Counted from the stretch's first letter, positions 43,421 to 54,071 are shown. The stretch is 64,000 nucleotides of DNA from Sycon ciliatum (GCF_964019385.1 NC_088650.1:25959766-26023765), one strand, 5' to 3'. Notes: generated by a model from the letters alone, not told the origin. Program-made: numbers and translations.

Positions 43421-43911
43421 GGACTTGTCTTATGGGTGATCTTTGGGTGGACACCGGGAAGGCGCCAAAAAGGTGATGTAATGGAAAGTCCTCTATTCTC
43501 GTGCCTCCTAAACCCTAGATACGTGTATAGCACTATAACCTAGATGTGTGTGTGTGTGTGTGTGTGCCCGCGCATGCGTGCGTGTGCGTGCATTGTGTTC
43601 TCTTCTACAGACTCATCCAAGTCCATTTAAATAAAAGTGCATTATAGTAAACAGTATTGTGTTTTGTTACAGTGAATATGTGGGGAATGGTGGATATGCC
43701 TTAGTGTGACTGGATACCCGCGGGTTGTGACTCTTTGCTGGTCACTCTGGATTCTCCAGTATAGATTCGATGCAGTGCAGAGGGGATTTGTGGTGCGTAG
43801 CAACACTGCTTCACTGTGACACCCCTTCAATAATTGTTTTAATGCATGATACTCCGGGCGTAGCCGGTTGATTCTAACTGTATCCTGATCACCGAAGGAT
43901 GTACCCATTCA

Positions 43912-43955
43912 TGTTGCCTGATGATTGCGTAAGCATGAAACTTAAAGTAGCAGCA
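43912..43955 (+). ncRNA. Hammerhead ribozyme, right arm
   Basis: Stem I 43912-43917 pairs with 43950-43955 (TGTTGC with GCAGCA, one G-U). Core CTGATGA 43918-43924; stem II TGC/GCA with loop GTAA plus a U-U mismatch at its base; GAAA 43937-43940; stem III CU/AG with loop UAA; U43948-A43949 gives the cleavage site after A43949. The very short stem III is typical of the minimal hammerheads found in Penelope-like and other retroelements. Confidence 0.65.
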
Positions 43956-44755
43956 AACAAGCCTTGATTGTCCTTGTTGTTCTGTTGTGTATCCTGATCA
44001 AAATAGAAATTTGCATCTAATGGACCTGCATGGACAGTAGGCATTTCCCTAATCGGCCGGGCGAAAAATTCGCCGAAAACAGTGGTTTTGAAGAAATTAC
44101 CCATCTTTTCGCCGAATTTTCAAAAATTCGCATGTTGAATTCCCCGAAAACCGAAGCTTCAGTGCTTCAACAGGGTGTATGCTTATTTATTTATTTATTT
44201 ATTCAACATCTCCTGGCCCGTCCGAAGACTGCCAATAAACATGAGAGGTCAGGTGATAGCCAACCACGGCAAGCTAAAATGTAAATGTACATGACGTAAT
44301 GGGAGCGGTGACTTCAAGTACTATGTTGAGCCGAATTCTGATCTTGGAGCTCATAATATGGCCGAATTTGAACATTCTCGATCGAAAAGCCGATTAGGTA
44401 TGCTCTGCATGGGCAACTTGTCAATCAGTGCACATCTACGATGTGCGAATAAAACGAATGCAAGGAACGTGAACTTGTTTGCTGCACATCTACGAAGTGC
44501 GAATCAGGGAGTAGTATAATGACACGTGTACTAGTACACCTTGTGTTGCACTGCGTCTTTTCCACACGCATAGGACCACTGAAGGTCACACGCTCCGCGT
44601 GCGTATGCACGCATGCGCAATATGTCACTGCACATCTACGATGTGCAAATCAGGGAATAGTACGTATTTTACTACTCCCCGGTGCGAATGCACCGAACGT
44701 GCACAAGTGCACGTTCGCCACGGAAAAGAACATGATGACATTTATGGCATGCCAG

Positions 44756-44922
44756 GGGTCAAAGGTCAAACTCTGGGGAGTTCCGGGGCCAGACCAAACG
44801 CGCCCGACACAGTGTGCCTTGTTTAACCCAAAGGTCAAAGGTCAAACCCTGGGGGAAGTCCCGGGGCCAGACCCAGCACGACCGACACAGTGTGCCTTAT
44901 TTGGCCCAAAGGTCAAAGGTCA
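44756..44922. promoter_or_regulatory. Three DR1 nuclear-receptor sites in right terminal repeat
   Basis: Mirror copies of the left sites: 44756-44768, 44832-44844 and 44910-44922, each (A/G)GGTCAAAGGTCA. All six sites keep both half-sites and the one-base spacer. Confidence 0.6.
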
Positions 44923-45004
44923 AAAAGTGTGCCAGAACCTGCCCCGCACTTACTACTCACCTGGAACGACCCCTTAAACGCTGTCGCGGCGACTATCCCG
45001 TACG

Positions 45005-45303
45005 AGCAGCGGGTGCGCAATATCGAACATGCCTCCTTCGTCCCAGCCGTCCTGTCCACCACTGGGGGCATGAGCAGATGCGCCACTGCATTCTACAAGA
45101 GAATTGCTAGTCTGCTAGCTGAGAAGACCGCCGAGCCCTACAGCAACGTGATGGCCAACCTCCGCTGCCGCTTGAGCTTTGCATTATTGCGTGCCAGCGT
45201 CATGTGCCTCCGTGGGGCTCGCAGCACATTCACAGCTCACCTCACTGCTGATCCTGTCTCTGCTGAGGTTGTTGTTGCAGAAGCTGGCGTTGCCCGTTTT
45301 TGA
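45005..45303 (+). pseudogene. LINE ORF2 C-terminal end
   Basis: Frame reads from the insertion point through VRNIEHASFVPAVLSTTGGM and LRCRLSFALLRASVMCLRGA to VARF and a stop. This is the conserved C-terminal block after the reverse transcriptase thumb in several LINE families; family not assigned further. No damage is visible within the retained part, consistent with recent insertion. Confidence 0.75.
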
Positions 45304-45450
45304 TATTATGGGCATGTGTTCCTGTGGAGAAGGCGGAGAGCCGGAACGCAAACAATAATTATTACTTTATCATTTTGGTTATCTTTTGTATTTTCATGAC
45401 ATGATTGTATGGGTTTATTAATTTTGCCCGTACAAGAGGCTTCGTAGCGG

Positions 45451-45486
<36 letters not shown>
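45005..45486 (+). mobile_element. 5'-truncated LINE with poly(A) tail
   Basis: Flanked by a 13-bp duplication ACTATCCCGTACG (44992-45004 and 45487-45499). It starts abruptly inside ORF2, runs to a stop at about 45303, has a 145-base 3' UTR and ends in about 36 A (45451-45486). The target sequence, unoccupied, is also seen in the related repeat at about 27224-27236. Confidence 0.93.
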
Positions 45487-45489
<3 letters not shown>

Positions 45490-45499
45490 ATCCCGTACG

Positions 45500-46880
45500 C
45501 GAAATAGTTGAGAACTGCTGACGTGGACCTTTTGCACCTGGAACGGCCCCGTAAACGCTGTCGTGTCGGCGGAGTGAATGTGCAGGGTACTAGGGTGAAA
45601 AGAATTGCTGCAAAGACGTCCCCTCTACTAGGCTCTAGGCCTTTGCCTTTGGAGACATCGTCGGCGAACTGAATGCGCAGGGCGAAAAGAATTGCTGCAA
45701 AGACGTCCGCTCTAGGCCTTTGGAGACATCGTGGGAACTCCTTCCGGTACTATACAAACTGCTGACGTGGCCGTGGACATGTACTTGGAGAGTCATGGTG
45801 GGACTTCATGTACATGGATACATGGTGGGAATTCCTTCCGGCACCCCCGTACCGCAAAGCCAACGGTGGGGAAGGAGAAGTGCAGACGTGCAGGAAGACG
45901 AACGAGGAGGAACCAGGACGAGCGAGCAATGGCAGGACTAGCTGGACCGTAAGTAATAGCTGAATTGTGCATGACAACTTGACATCCATGCGGCACTCGC
46001 CACTTGCCACTGCATATTTCTTGTCCACTAACAATGTCTCTCCTCTGCCCCCTGTGTGTCCACGGCCCTGTTGCTGAATTGGCCCGATGAATCGAATGTC
46101 TTCCGCAACTGGAACGGCCCCGTGAACGCTGTCGCGTCGGCGACTGAATGCGCAGGAGGGAAAATATTGCTGCGAAGACGTCTCCTCTAGACGACGGTAA
46201 GGCACCCCATTGATATGTTGCCAGTGTGTGCCAGGGTATCGCGCGATGGTGAATGAGGAATGATGAAGGGTACGGTGGGACTGTAGACCTGTTACCTTCT
46301 ACTAACACGTTATCAGGTGGAGAGTGTCTTGTACTCACGTTATCAGGTCGAGGGCGTATAGACCTTATTCGATAAACGTCACAATCACGTGAACCGGGGT
46401 CCCGGGATCCAGGGAGTGGCAAGAGATCTGCGCTCAGTGCACAGTGGACTCTGTGTGCGAACATAGGAGTAGATAAATACCGGTATTTTACTACTCTTTC
46501 GTACAAACTGGGCCTTTCTTGCCACTCGTTTCTCGTACGCGTGCCCTAGCTTATGACAAATCCCTGGAGGCGAGTCCAAAAGTCACGTTATCGAATAAGG
46601 TCTATTGTAGTCACTCTCTCTATTACTCTATTCCTGCACTTCATTACGTTTAAGGTGTACGTATAACTTCTCAAAAAAATGTAATGGTCTACAGTCGTGT
46701 CGGAAGGGTACGGTGGGACTGTAGACATGTTACCTTCTAACACGTTATCAGGTGGAGAGTGTCTTGTACTCACGTTATCACTATATCAGGTCGAGAGCGT
46801 ATTGTAGTCACTCTCTCTATTCCTGTACTTCATTACGTTTCAGGTGTACGTATAACTTTTCCAAAAAATTTAATGGTTCA
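45500..46880. repeat. Degenerate tandem/duplicated repeats
   Basis: Blocks around GGAACGGCCCCGT(A/G)AACGCTGTCG and GCAAAGACGTC recur at about 45536-45640, 45665-45735 and 46108-46195. A second set (GGGTACGGTGGGACTGTAGAC and ACACGTTATCAGGTGGAGAG) occurs at about 46265-46370 and 46688-46800. No gene recognised. Confidence 0.65.
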
Positions 46881-48310
46881 CGGCTTTAGATAGAGAGCGT
46901 ATTGCACCCACTGTCTAGTCTCTGTAGTGCATTGGGATTTTGTTGATCGAACATGAAATGGATACACAGACAAAGCCAGGCCAAGTACATGGCGAGATGT
47001 CGCCAGAAGAACGTCTTCAGGTAGAGAGCGTATTGCACCCACTGTCTAGTCGATTTTGTGGATCGCACATGAAATGGATACACAGACAAAGCAGGCCAAG
47101 TACATGAGAGAGTGGACGATGTGCAGATCGACACGGCCTGCGGGTACTTCATTAAAGTTACCCGTGACATAACTAGGATAAAAGTTAATCACTGCAAAAA
47201 CATTGCCAAGTATGTGAGCACTTTGGACTTGACAGAAGAGTGCACGGGCGACGTTGACGAAACATACTGCGGTGACTGTCACTATCATGACAGCAGGGCA
47301 CATCGCACGCAGCATCGCAGATCTTGTCGAATTGCGCATCATAATATTGCAAAATTGCTCCTGTGCATGCAAGTGGATTTCATTGCACTTCTCAGTTTGG
47401 GAAATGCTCGATTATGACAATTCTCCGTGTGAGTGCACTAGCCCTGAACAGACATGTAGGTGAACCGTTTGTGGTGTCTCATAGCCTACCTCACGACCTT
47501 CTGCTTCCTTTCTTCATCACTTGTATCTTGCAGGTATATCATCCCGTGACGACCACATTGAAGTCTGAATTTGAAGTGTGAAGATGCTTCAGCAACCACA
47601 TCGTACTTTTCCATTGCTTTCATTGTGCTTCTACTGTGCATGTGTGTAACTTGTGGGGTAAACATGTGATGACATTGTATGCTGGCGACACGGTCAGATG
47701 TTCATGCGTCTAACGTACACCTGCATGTTATGCATTGAAAAGGGTTTGCCACTTGCGATCCTGGGACGAGTATCAGGTCCGCTTTGTCCTGTGTGGGCTG
47801 TATCAGATTGCTGTTCACTTCTCTATCTGTTGGATATGTGACTTTCTGCAAGTTTCTGGTGTATGATGGCCACGTCCTTGCTTGTCACTTTGTATGATAT
47901 TACATTCTGTATTCGCTGCTTCCATGGCATGGTCTGCAAACTGCAATCCTTGGGCAAATGTCATGTTTGCTATGTTGTGCTTTGGCCGTCAGCTTGTCTA
48001 CACGCTGTAGTTGAATTATTTTTGTTTCACAACTGACTTCCTCAAGTACGGTGGCCACTGCTTTGCATGGCATTATACATGAAGAATTTCCTGTTTGTGT
48101 CGTGTGCATGTGCGTATGTGTGCGTGGCCACGTGTGTGTGCCGTGTGTACATACATGTTTGTGTATCTGTGTGCGGGGTAGCGAGGCGGGGAGGGCTGGT
48201 ATGTATCAGTGTGTTATTGCAGTCGCATGGCTACATACAGTACATCGCGCGCGTGGTCAACATGTTTACCTTCGGGGTTGGGGTGGGGAGGGAACGGAAA
48301 AAGAGCTGAA
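46880..48310. other. Intergenic, small duplication only
   Basis: GAGAGCGTATTGCACCCACTGTCTAGT occurs near 46893 and again near 47023 with GAACATGAAATGGATACACAG-type sequence following each (a 20-base word shared). No gene recognised. Confidence 0.4.
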
Positions 48311-48784
48311 ATTATCCATATAAAAATCGCTCTGTGAGCGGTTCTGAAAAACCTTTACTGGTACTGCCCCGTCGTAAAAGTAAGAAATTAGAACTGGCCC
48401 ATTGTCCCCCCAAATGCGAACTGATCCACCTAAATCGCGAATGACGGGACCCGAACGCACCAGTAGCACGAGGTTCCTACCTGTGGATGCAGATGGGGAC
48501 GTTGGTCCGGACCATAGGCCATGTACTGTACTAGCGGTAGGCTTCCCTATCAAAATAATAAATTCTATTGCTACTACTGGTGTTACCCTATGATAATTGC
48601 CGTGATCCTGTGCCCTCCCGACCTCGTGCTACTGGTGCGTTCGGGTCCCGTCATTCGCGATTTAGGTGGATCAGTTCGCATTTGGGGGGACAATGGGCCA
48701 GTTCTAATTTCTTACTTTTACGACGGGGCAGTACCAGTAAAGGTTTTTCAGAACCGCTCACAGAGCGATTTTTATATGGATAAT
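48311..48784. repeat. Perfect foldback, 164-bp arms
   Basis: Arms 48311-48474 and 48621-48784 appear to be exact inverted copies, starting ATTATCCATATAAAAATCGC, with a 146-bp spacer. No coding content. Probably a young palindromic MITE. Confidence 0.88.
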
Positions 48785-48916
48785 TTTATTTATGGCTCAA
48801 CATCCGAGTTTCAAATAATAATAATAATAATTATCACTCCCTTAGTATTGACTCACATAGATTTTTGCCATACCTAAGCAGTCAAATATTCCTTCATATT
48901 CCACTCCTTAGGGCTA

Positions 48917-49652
48917 CCGTAAAGTCGCGGATAAAAGCCGGGTTTGCATACAAGCACATCGCGGATAGAAGCCTGAAAATCAAACGGGTCAATGCATATA
49001 CACTCAAACGCCTCTTATCCGGACGCCTCAGATACGGGCACGTCTCTCTACCGGCCACCCTCAGCTTGAGTTCCTATGGCAAAAATGCTTCGAATTTGGG
49101 GGGTTGAACTTTTTTTCTTCCGAATGCACAAGTGCTTATTTGTCACTCCCAACCTGTGTAATCCACACATTTTTATCCATGGATTATTTTTGTAACCTGA
49201 ACAGGTGCAATATGCGCCAAAAAAACTTCTTCAAAAATGATAATGATACATGGTAGATGAGTTATCCCGAGATAAGGGCAAATCTGAGATACGGGCAGTG
49301 CCCGGTCCCAAGGTGCCCGGATAAGTTACGTCTGAGTGTAAGCCTGTCGCGCGTAGAAGCCTGGCTTCTATGCAAGCGCGGATCGGGTAGGTCAAGAGTG
49401 CATGCGCTATGTAGATCTACAGTGCATAGTAAAACTGCCGCCATACCGGTAGTCAGTGGTAAATCTACGCGTGTCGCGCGTAGAAGCCTGGCTTCTATGC
49501 AAGCCCGGATCGGCCGATGTGCATACAAGCCTGGCAAAAATATCAGTGTTGCATATAAGCATGGTTTGCATACAAGCCTGGTTTGCATTGAAGCCTGATG
49601 CAGAAAGCGGCTTATGTGCTTATAAGCCCGGCTTTTATCCGCGACTTTACGG
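48917..49652. mobile_element. 736-bp MITE with TA target duplication
   Basis: Inverted ends CCGTAAAGTCGCGGATAAAA (26 bp perfect in total) flanked by TA at 48915-48916 and 49653-49654. Inside are several GCATACAAGC and GAAGCCTG words. No transposase. Tc1/mariner-type non-autonomous element is the best guess. Confidence 0.8.
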
Positions 49653-49684
49653 TATATTGACTGCCTATATTTGACTGCTTAGGG

Positions 49685-49965
49685 GTTGCGCAGTTGAACG
49701 GTGCCTAGTGCAGTATTGTCACTGCATGAGTACGAGTAGGCCGTGGTGCAACGGTTGTGCAATCATAAAACCGGGATTCATGAGGTTATCGTTCTGGAAT
49801 TTGAAATACGGACTGTTTGTCGTGATAAATCTAATATTGACTTTGTACTTGGTCAGTATAGGAAATAAAAACCTCGTAAAAGACCTCGGCTTTTATTTCC
49901 TATATTGACCTCGTACTCAGTCAATATTAGATACGTATTCCTGCATATTTCACTCCCTTTAAAAG
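49685..49965 (+). repeat. SINE-like repeat, copy 1
   Basis: Contains GGCCGTGGTGCAACGG (A-box-like) and CCGGGATTCATGAGG (weak B-box-like) 30 bases apart, followed by a tail shared with copy 2 at 50806-51030. The pol III origin is suggestive only. Confidence 0.4.
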
Positions 49966-50004
49966 GCTATTGACTGCTTATTTTGACTTCTTACTATTTT
50001 TAGG

Positions 50005-51030
50005 GGTTGCGCAGTTGAACGGTGCCTTTTTTTTTTTTTTTTTTTTTTTTTACTATGTTCACACTCCCAGCTCGAAAATAATAAAGAAAGACAATGGATA
50101 CTGAGACTAGGACGAACGTGACAACTATTGAGCAGGGGCTGCACCGAGACGCAGCAGTGATGGTGGGGCATTGATGGCTCTGCCGACCTGAGGTCTCGGC
50201 ATCACGGCCAAAAACACGCACCAAAAACAAAAGATAGAGCTGTACGAGTCAGCAAAATGAAAAGAAAGGAAGGGTTAACATCAGCGAGTGTGCGGGAGAA
50301 ACTGTGAGGGCTGTTACTGAGAGGAGCATCATCATGGCTGATCATGGCGAGTCGGTTGTCTGAGCCAGTTGTGGTGCATAGATAGGGATAGAGGAGAACG
50401 ACGAGAGCATCATCATAGCGAGTCGACTGCCCAGAGCCAGTTTGTGCTTCGCAGATGGCGATAAACATTAGTTTTGAATGCTTGCATTCCCTTGCTGTGG
50501 GGAGGCTGGGACAGAAGAGCGGCGGGGAGGGAGTTCCAGTCACTAATACTGCAGTGTGGGAACGAGCGCTTTAATGCCAGCGGGACAGATGCAAGCAGCT
50601 GGTGTTGGAGCTGGTGGTCATGGCCAATGCCGCTACCATGCTCGCTGCGAGTTCTGGGGCTGGATGAGGGGAAATGGCGCGGTGGCAAAACAGAGAGCAG
50701 CTGCGGAGGGCCAGGCAGGTAATGCAGCTTGTATAGGCAGGCAAGTGAGGCAACAGTACGACGGATGGCCAGGCTAGGTAATAGTGCACCTGGACCGATG
50801 ATTCCTAGTGCAGTCACTGCACGAGTACGTGGTGGTGCACCGGTTGTGCAATCATAAAACCGGGATTCATGAGGTTATCGTTCTGGAATTTGAAATCCGG
50901 ACTGTTTGTCGTGATAAATCTAATATTGACTTCGTACTTGGTCAGTATAGGAAATAAAACCTCGTAAAAGACCTCGGCTTCGCCTCGGTCTTTTACTCGG
51001 CTTTTATTATATTGACCTCGTACTCCAGAA
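50005..51030 (+). repeat. SINE-like repeat, copy 2, split by LINE
   Basis: The first part (GTTGCGCAGTTGAACGGTGCC, about 50007-50027) and the second part (CTAGTGCAG onward, about 50805) are contiguous in copy 1, with the LINE copy 50028-50804 in between. Confidence 0.6.
50028..50804 (-). mobile_element. 5'-truncated copy of the CR1/L2-like LINE
   Basis: Minus-strand sequence matches the 3' part of the LINE at 12600-17497: ORF2 C terminus (50413-50790, LPSLAIRRTVASLACLYKLH, WNSLPAALLSQPPHSK), 3' UTR and a T run at 50028-50050 that is its poly(A) tail. It lacks the MITE present in the first copy, and so shows the original 3' UTR. Confidence 0.88.
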
Positions 51031-51162
51031 CTAAATATTGCGATAGAGCTTTCGGCCATATTTTCAATTCATTGCATTCCATCACAACCACGCGCTCTTC
51101 AGCCGAACCATACACTGATACAGACACCAGCAAGGACACTTCCGTTGAGAGATTGCTTCACG

Positions 51163-51208
51163 CCTCTAGACAGCTGTTTCGCTCCCTGTCGGAGCTCATA
51201 GGTAGAGG
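51163..51208 (-). ncRNA. Degraded hammerhead ribozyme (left flank)
   Basis: Inverted counterpart of the motif at 60253-60298. Stem I and stem II complements and GAAAC are kept, but the conserved CTGATGA core is altered, so activity is not expected. Confidence 0.55.
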
Positions 51209-51781
51209 ATCATAATGATGATAATGGAGGAATGATCATTCTTATACACCAGAAATGGCGCAAGTGCGCGCTTTCCACATAATTATATCAATGACAGTTG
51301 TCTAAAGTCCCTAGGCTGCTTACAGTGCTCCATTGGCCCGTCGGGGCCGGGGAGGTGGCGGTCCGGGCTGGGTTCGGCGGGGCGCGGGAATGGTGAGCAC
51401 TCCCCAGGGCTCATGGCTCACGCGCTTTGGCGGATCTTGGCTTCTGTCGCCGGTTTTCCGATGCCTTGGCGGGTGTGGTAGTCACCCCCTTGCCTGGCGT
51501 GAGTGATTCCCACAACACAATTCCCATCAACATTTTTACCACCCTAGGACACAATTTGATGTGTAACAATGCAGCACAAATCTGTACTGATGTGTTGCCA
51601 GAAAATCGCGCTGTTTCTCTACCCTGGCTATGCTCTATACTCTCAACATCTTTTTCCTCTTATAATCACGCTGATTTTGTCATCCCTTTTCCTCGCGCTA
51701 CTGAAATGTACCTCCATCACCTTTGCCCCCTTCTCCACTTCTCCGTATATATATTCTAGTGATTGTTAGTCTTGGTCATAT

Positions 51782-51824
51782 GCTGTCTGATGAAGTGTTC
51801 TGACACGAAACTCGGAGTAACAGC
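51782..51824 (+). ncRNA. Hammerhead ribozyme-like motif
   Basis: Stem I GCTGT (51782-51786) pairs with ACAGC (51820-51824); core CTGATGA 51787-51793; stem II GTGT/ACAC with loop TCTG, plus one extra A at its base; GAAA 51807-51810; stem III CT/AG with loop CGG; cleavage site after UA (51818-51819). All conserved core bases are present; the extra A may weaken it. Confidence 0.6.
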
Positions 51825-51968
51825 GGAATGAGACTTGTTTGATTCATTGCTGTGTAATATCTGTATATCAATGACACTGTTGTGAATTGCAGCAGAAATC
51901 CAAGAGAGCTCGATACCGGGAAGGTAGAGCCGTGACAGACTAGTCAGAACAACAGATGGCTTGATCAG

Positions 51969-52012
51969 TCACAACTTAAAGTTTCATGCCATCTCAGGCA
52001 CTCATCAGGTGA
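51969..52012 (-). ncRNA. Hammerhead ribozyme, left Penelope flank
   Basis: Inverted and seemingly identical copy of the motif at 59250-59293, 75 bases from the junction with the Penelope coding unit. Confidence 0.65.
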
Positions 52013-52276
52013 TATGAACATCAAGAAAAACAACCCACTATTTAAAGCCCAGTATGGCGGGACAAGGATAACAGAAAGCGCTAGGGGCGCTATCAACTCA
52101 TATCCGATTCAGTGTCATAGCCAGTAAGGATCGCGGTACTAAGGTGATAAAGGATAAAGGTGATAAAACTGAGCTGGCCTAGCTAGTGAGTTCCGCGGTG
52201 CAAAGATGATGATGGTGACAAGGCGGCAGAGAGCTATCAACTGGCCCTACTGCCTGGAGGCAGGGTGCCGAGAAGA

Positions 52277-53020
52277 TCATGTTATCGGTGTTGACAGCAT
52301 GAATTTATTTTGATGTCGACATTTGGATATCAACTCCGACCGCTTGTTGAGGCTCGATCTCCTGTCGGCAGTGATTATTCTCGCCTTCTCCTCGAGGCAC
52401 AGGCTGCATCTTTTTGTTATGTTGCTGTAGGCCTTGGCCTTCTGGACCACTCGCCACTTGATGTCGTGCGTCTTGCCATTATCTTTTAATTCCCACACAT
52501 GCTTTGAGAGGCCCGTGGATTTGCGGTATCCAGGAAGCTTGATGGATGTCTTGTGGTTCCCGTATCGAAGCTTGAATGGAGGCTCCGTACTGCCAATGTA
52601 GGTTTTGGGCCCATCGCTGTGGCCATCACTCGACACCTCCGCCGCGTAGACTATGCTGGTTGCTTGGCACGCTCCGTTGAGAGGGCACTGGTCCTTGCGA
52701 CGGCAGTTGCACGGCTTGTCCGGTTCCTGGACGCACAATTGACGCTTATTGTGGCCACTGATAATGTGGGCCATATTCGGCAAACAGGAGTAGCTCACCT
52801 TCACATTGAAGCGGTTGAAGATTTTGTTCATTTTGGACCCCTTAGGAAAATGCTTGTCGATCAGCCGGAGGAAGGTGCCGGCGATGTTGGTCCGGACACT
52901 CTTGGAGTATGGCGGGTTAAACCACACCACATTCCGTTTCCTTTTTCTTTTTTGCTTGCTGCCGTTCATTGCAGCAGGTGGCGTTGGGTCAATGTACTTG
53001 ATGTTGGCAGGTAATCCGCT
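52277..53020 (-). pseudogene. Penelope-like ORF: GIY-YIG endonuclease part, copy A
   Basis: The translation has NVVWFNPPYSKSV, then CNCRRKDQCPLNGAC and the GIY-YIG core TYIGSTEPPFKLRYGNH, followed by LSKHVWELKDNG and a Cys-rich C-terminal finger CSLCLEEK. This is the endonuclease that Penelope-like elements carry after the reverse transcriptase. The RT part is absent from this copy. Confidence 0.85.
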
Positions 53021-54071
53021 GTGCACGTCGATGAGGCCGGAATTGGACTTTACAGAGACGACGGCCTTGCCGTGCTGAAAAATGCACCAGGGCCAGTTGC
53101 CGACCGCACGAGGAAGTCCATTATCGAAGTATTCAAGCAGTATGATCTAAAAATCACTATCGACGTTAATCTTTCGACAGTGAATTTCCTAGACGTCACG
53201 CTCAGCCTCGACACCGGGAAATTCCAGCCGTATCGTAAACCTGGAGACGCACCTCTCTACGTCAACGCATGTCCAATCACCCACCATCCATACTACGGAA
53301 CATCCCTCATATGATCGCTCGACGTGTCTCAAGCATATCTGCCGACAGCGGCGTATTCGCCGATGCTGCCCCTGCATATCGCAATGCATTAGCGGCCAGC
53401 GGATTACCTGCCAACATCAAGTACATTGACCCAACGCCACCTGCTGCAATGAACGGCAGCAAGCAAAAAAGAAAAAGGAAACGGAATGTGGTGTGGTTTA
53501 ACCCGCCATACTCCAAGAGTGTCCGGACCAACATCGCCGGCACCTTCCTCCGGCTGATCGACAAGCATTTTCCTAAGGGGTCCAAAATGAACAAAATCTT
53601 CAACCGCTTCAATGTGAAGGTGAGCCGGACAAGCCGTGCAACTGCCGTCGCAAGGACCAGTGCCCTCTCAACGGAGCGTGCCAAGCAACCAGCATAGTCT
53701 ACGCGGCGGAGGTGTCGAGTGATGGCCACAGCGATGGGCCCAAAACCTACATTGGCAGTACGGAGCCTCCATTCAAGCCTCGATACGGGAACCACAAGAC
53801 ATCCATCAAGCTTCCTGGATACCGCAAATCCACGGGCCTCTCAAAGCATGTGTGGGAATTAAAAGATAATGGCAAGACGCACGACATCAAGTGGCGAGTG
53901 GTCCAGAAGGCCAAGGCCTACAGCAACATAACAAAAAGATGCAGCCTGTGCCTCGAGGAGAAGGCGAGAATAATCACTGCCGACAGGAGATCGAGCCTCA
54001 ACAAGCGGTCGGAGTTGATATCCAAATGTCGACATCAAAATAAATTCATGCTGTCAACACCGATAACATGA
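53021..54071 (+). pseudogene. Penelope-like ORF: RT thumb and GIY-YIG part, copy B
   Basis: It starts with a Penelope-type RT end segment (GLYRDDGLAVLKN, then FLDVTLSL and YRKPGDAPLYVNA), continues with the same PPYSKSV segment as copy A and ends with the GIY-YIG domain. It is truncated upstream (no RT catalytic core) and not one continuous frame. Confidence 0.8.

Larger units (their letters stand above)
41317..43493. mobile_element. DNA transposon inserted in right arm only
   Basis: The left arm is continuous at the equivalent point (28871-28873), whereas the right arm has 2.18 kb of extra sequence with inverted ends AGAGGACTTTCC / GGAAAGTCCT(CT) and a 2-3 bp duplication (TAT at 41314-41316 and 43494-43496). 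It carries a THAP-like relic near the left end on the plus strand and a SWIM-like relic on the minus strand. It has a (CA)n tract at about 42516-42552. No complete transposase is visible. Confidence 0.8.
27410..44957. mobile_element. Palindromic Polinton-like element
   Basis: Bounded by CACCTG on both sides (27404-27409 and 44958-44963) and by inverted termini AGTAGTAAGTG...CACTTACTACT; a 6-bp duplication and 5'-AG ends are the Polinton/Maverick pattern. A related unoccupied sequence (TTTTGCACCTGGAACG) lies at about 45526-45541. Unlike ordinary Polintons, nearly the whole element is an inverted repeat: left arm 27410-35205, right arm 35239-44957, spacer 33 bp. The arms look about 99 percent identical; the right arm carries an extra 2.2-kb DNA transposon (41317-43493). 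Per arm: TFIIB-like gene, 246-aa gene, a 119-aa frame, RING/HREDGPA-repeat frames, a decanucleotide array. No polymerase, integrase, ATPase or capsid gene recognised, so non-autonomous. Some gene copies look broken. Relatively young to middle-aged: arms still very similar. Confidence 0.8.
35239..44957 (-). repeat. Right arm of 17.5-kb palindrome
   Basis: Inverted copy of 27410-35205, interrupted at 41314-43496 by a DNA transposon. It differs from the left arm by scattered substitutions and small indels, showing the arms have evolved separately. Confidence 0.93.

Noticed and set aside
28412-43955. The palindrome as a pure assembly artefact
   Set aside because: One arm has a transposon with target duplication that the other lacks, and the arms differ by scattered changes; still worth confirming with long reads.
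50413-50817. Separate small gene on minus strand
   Set aside because: It is the ORF2 end of the truncated LINE copy.
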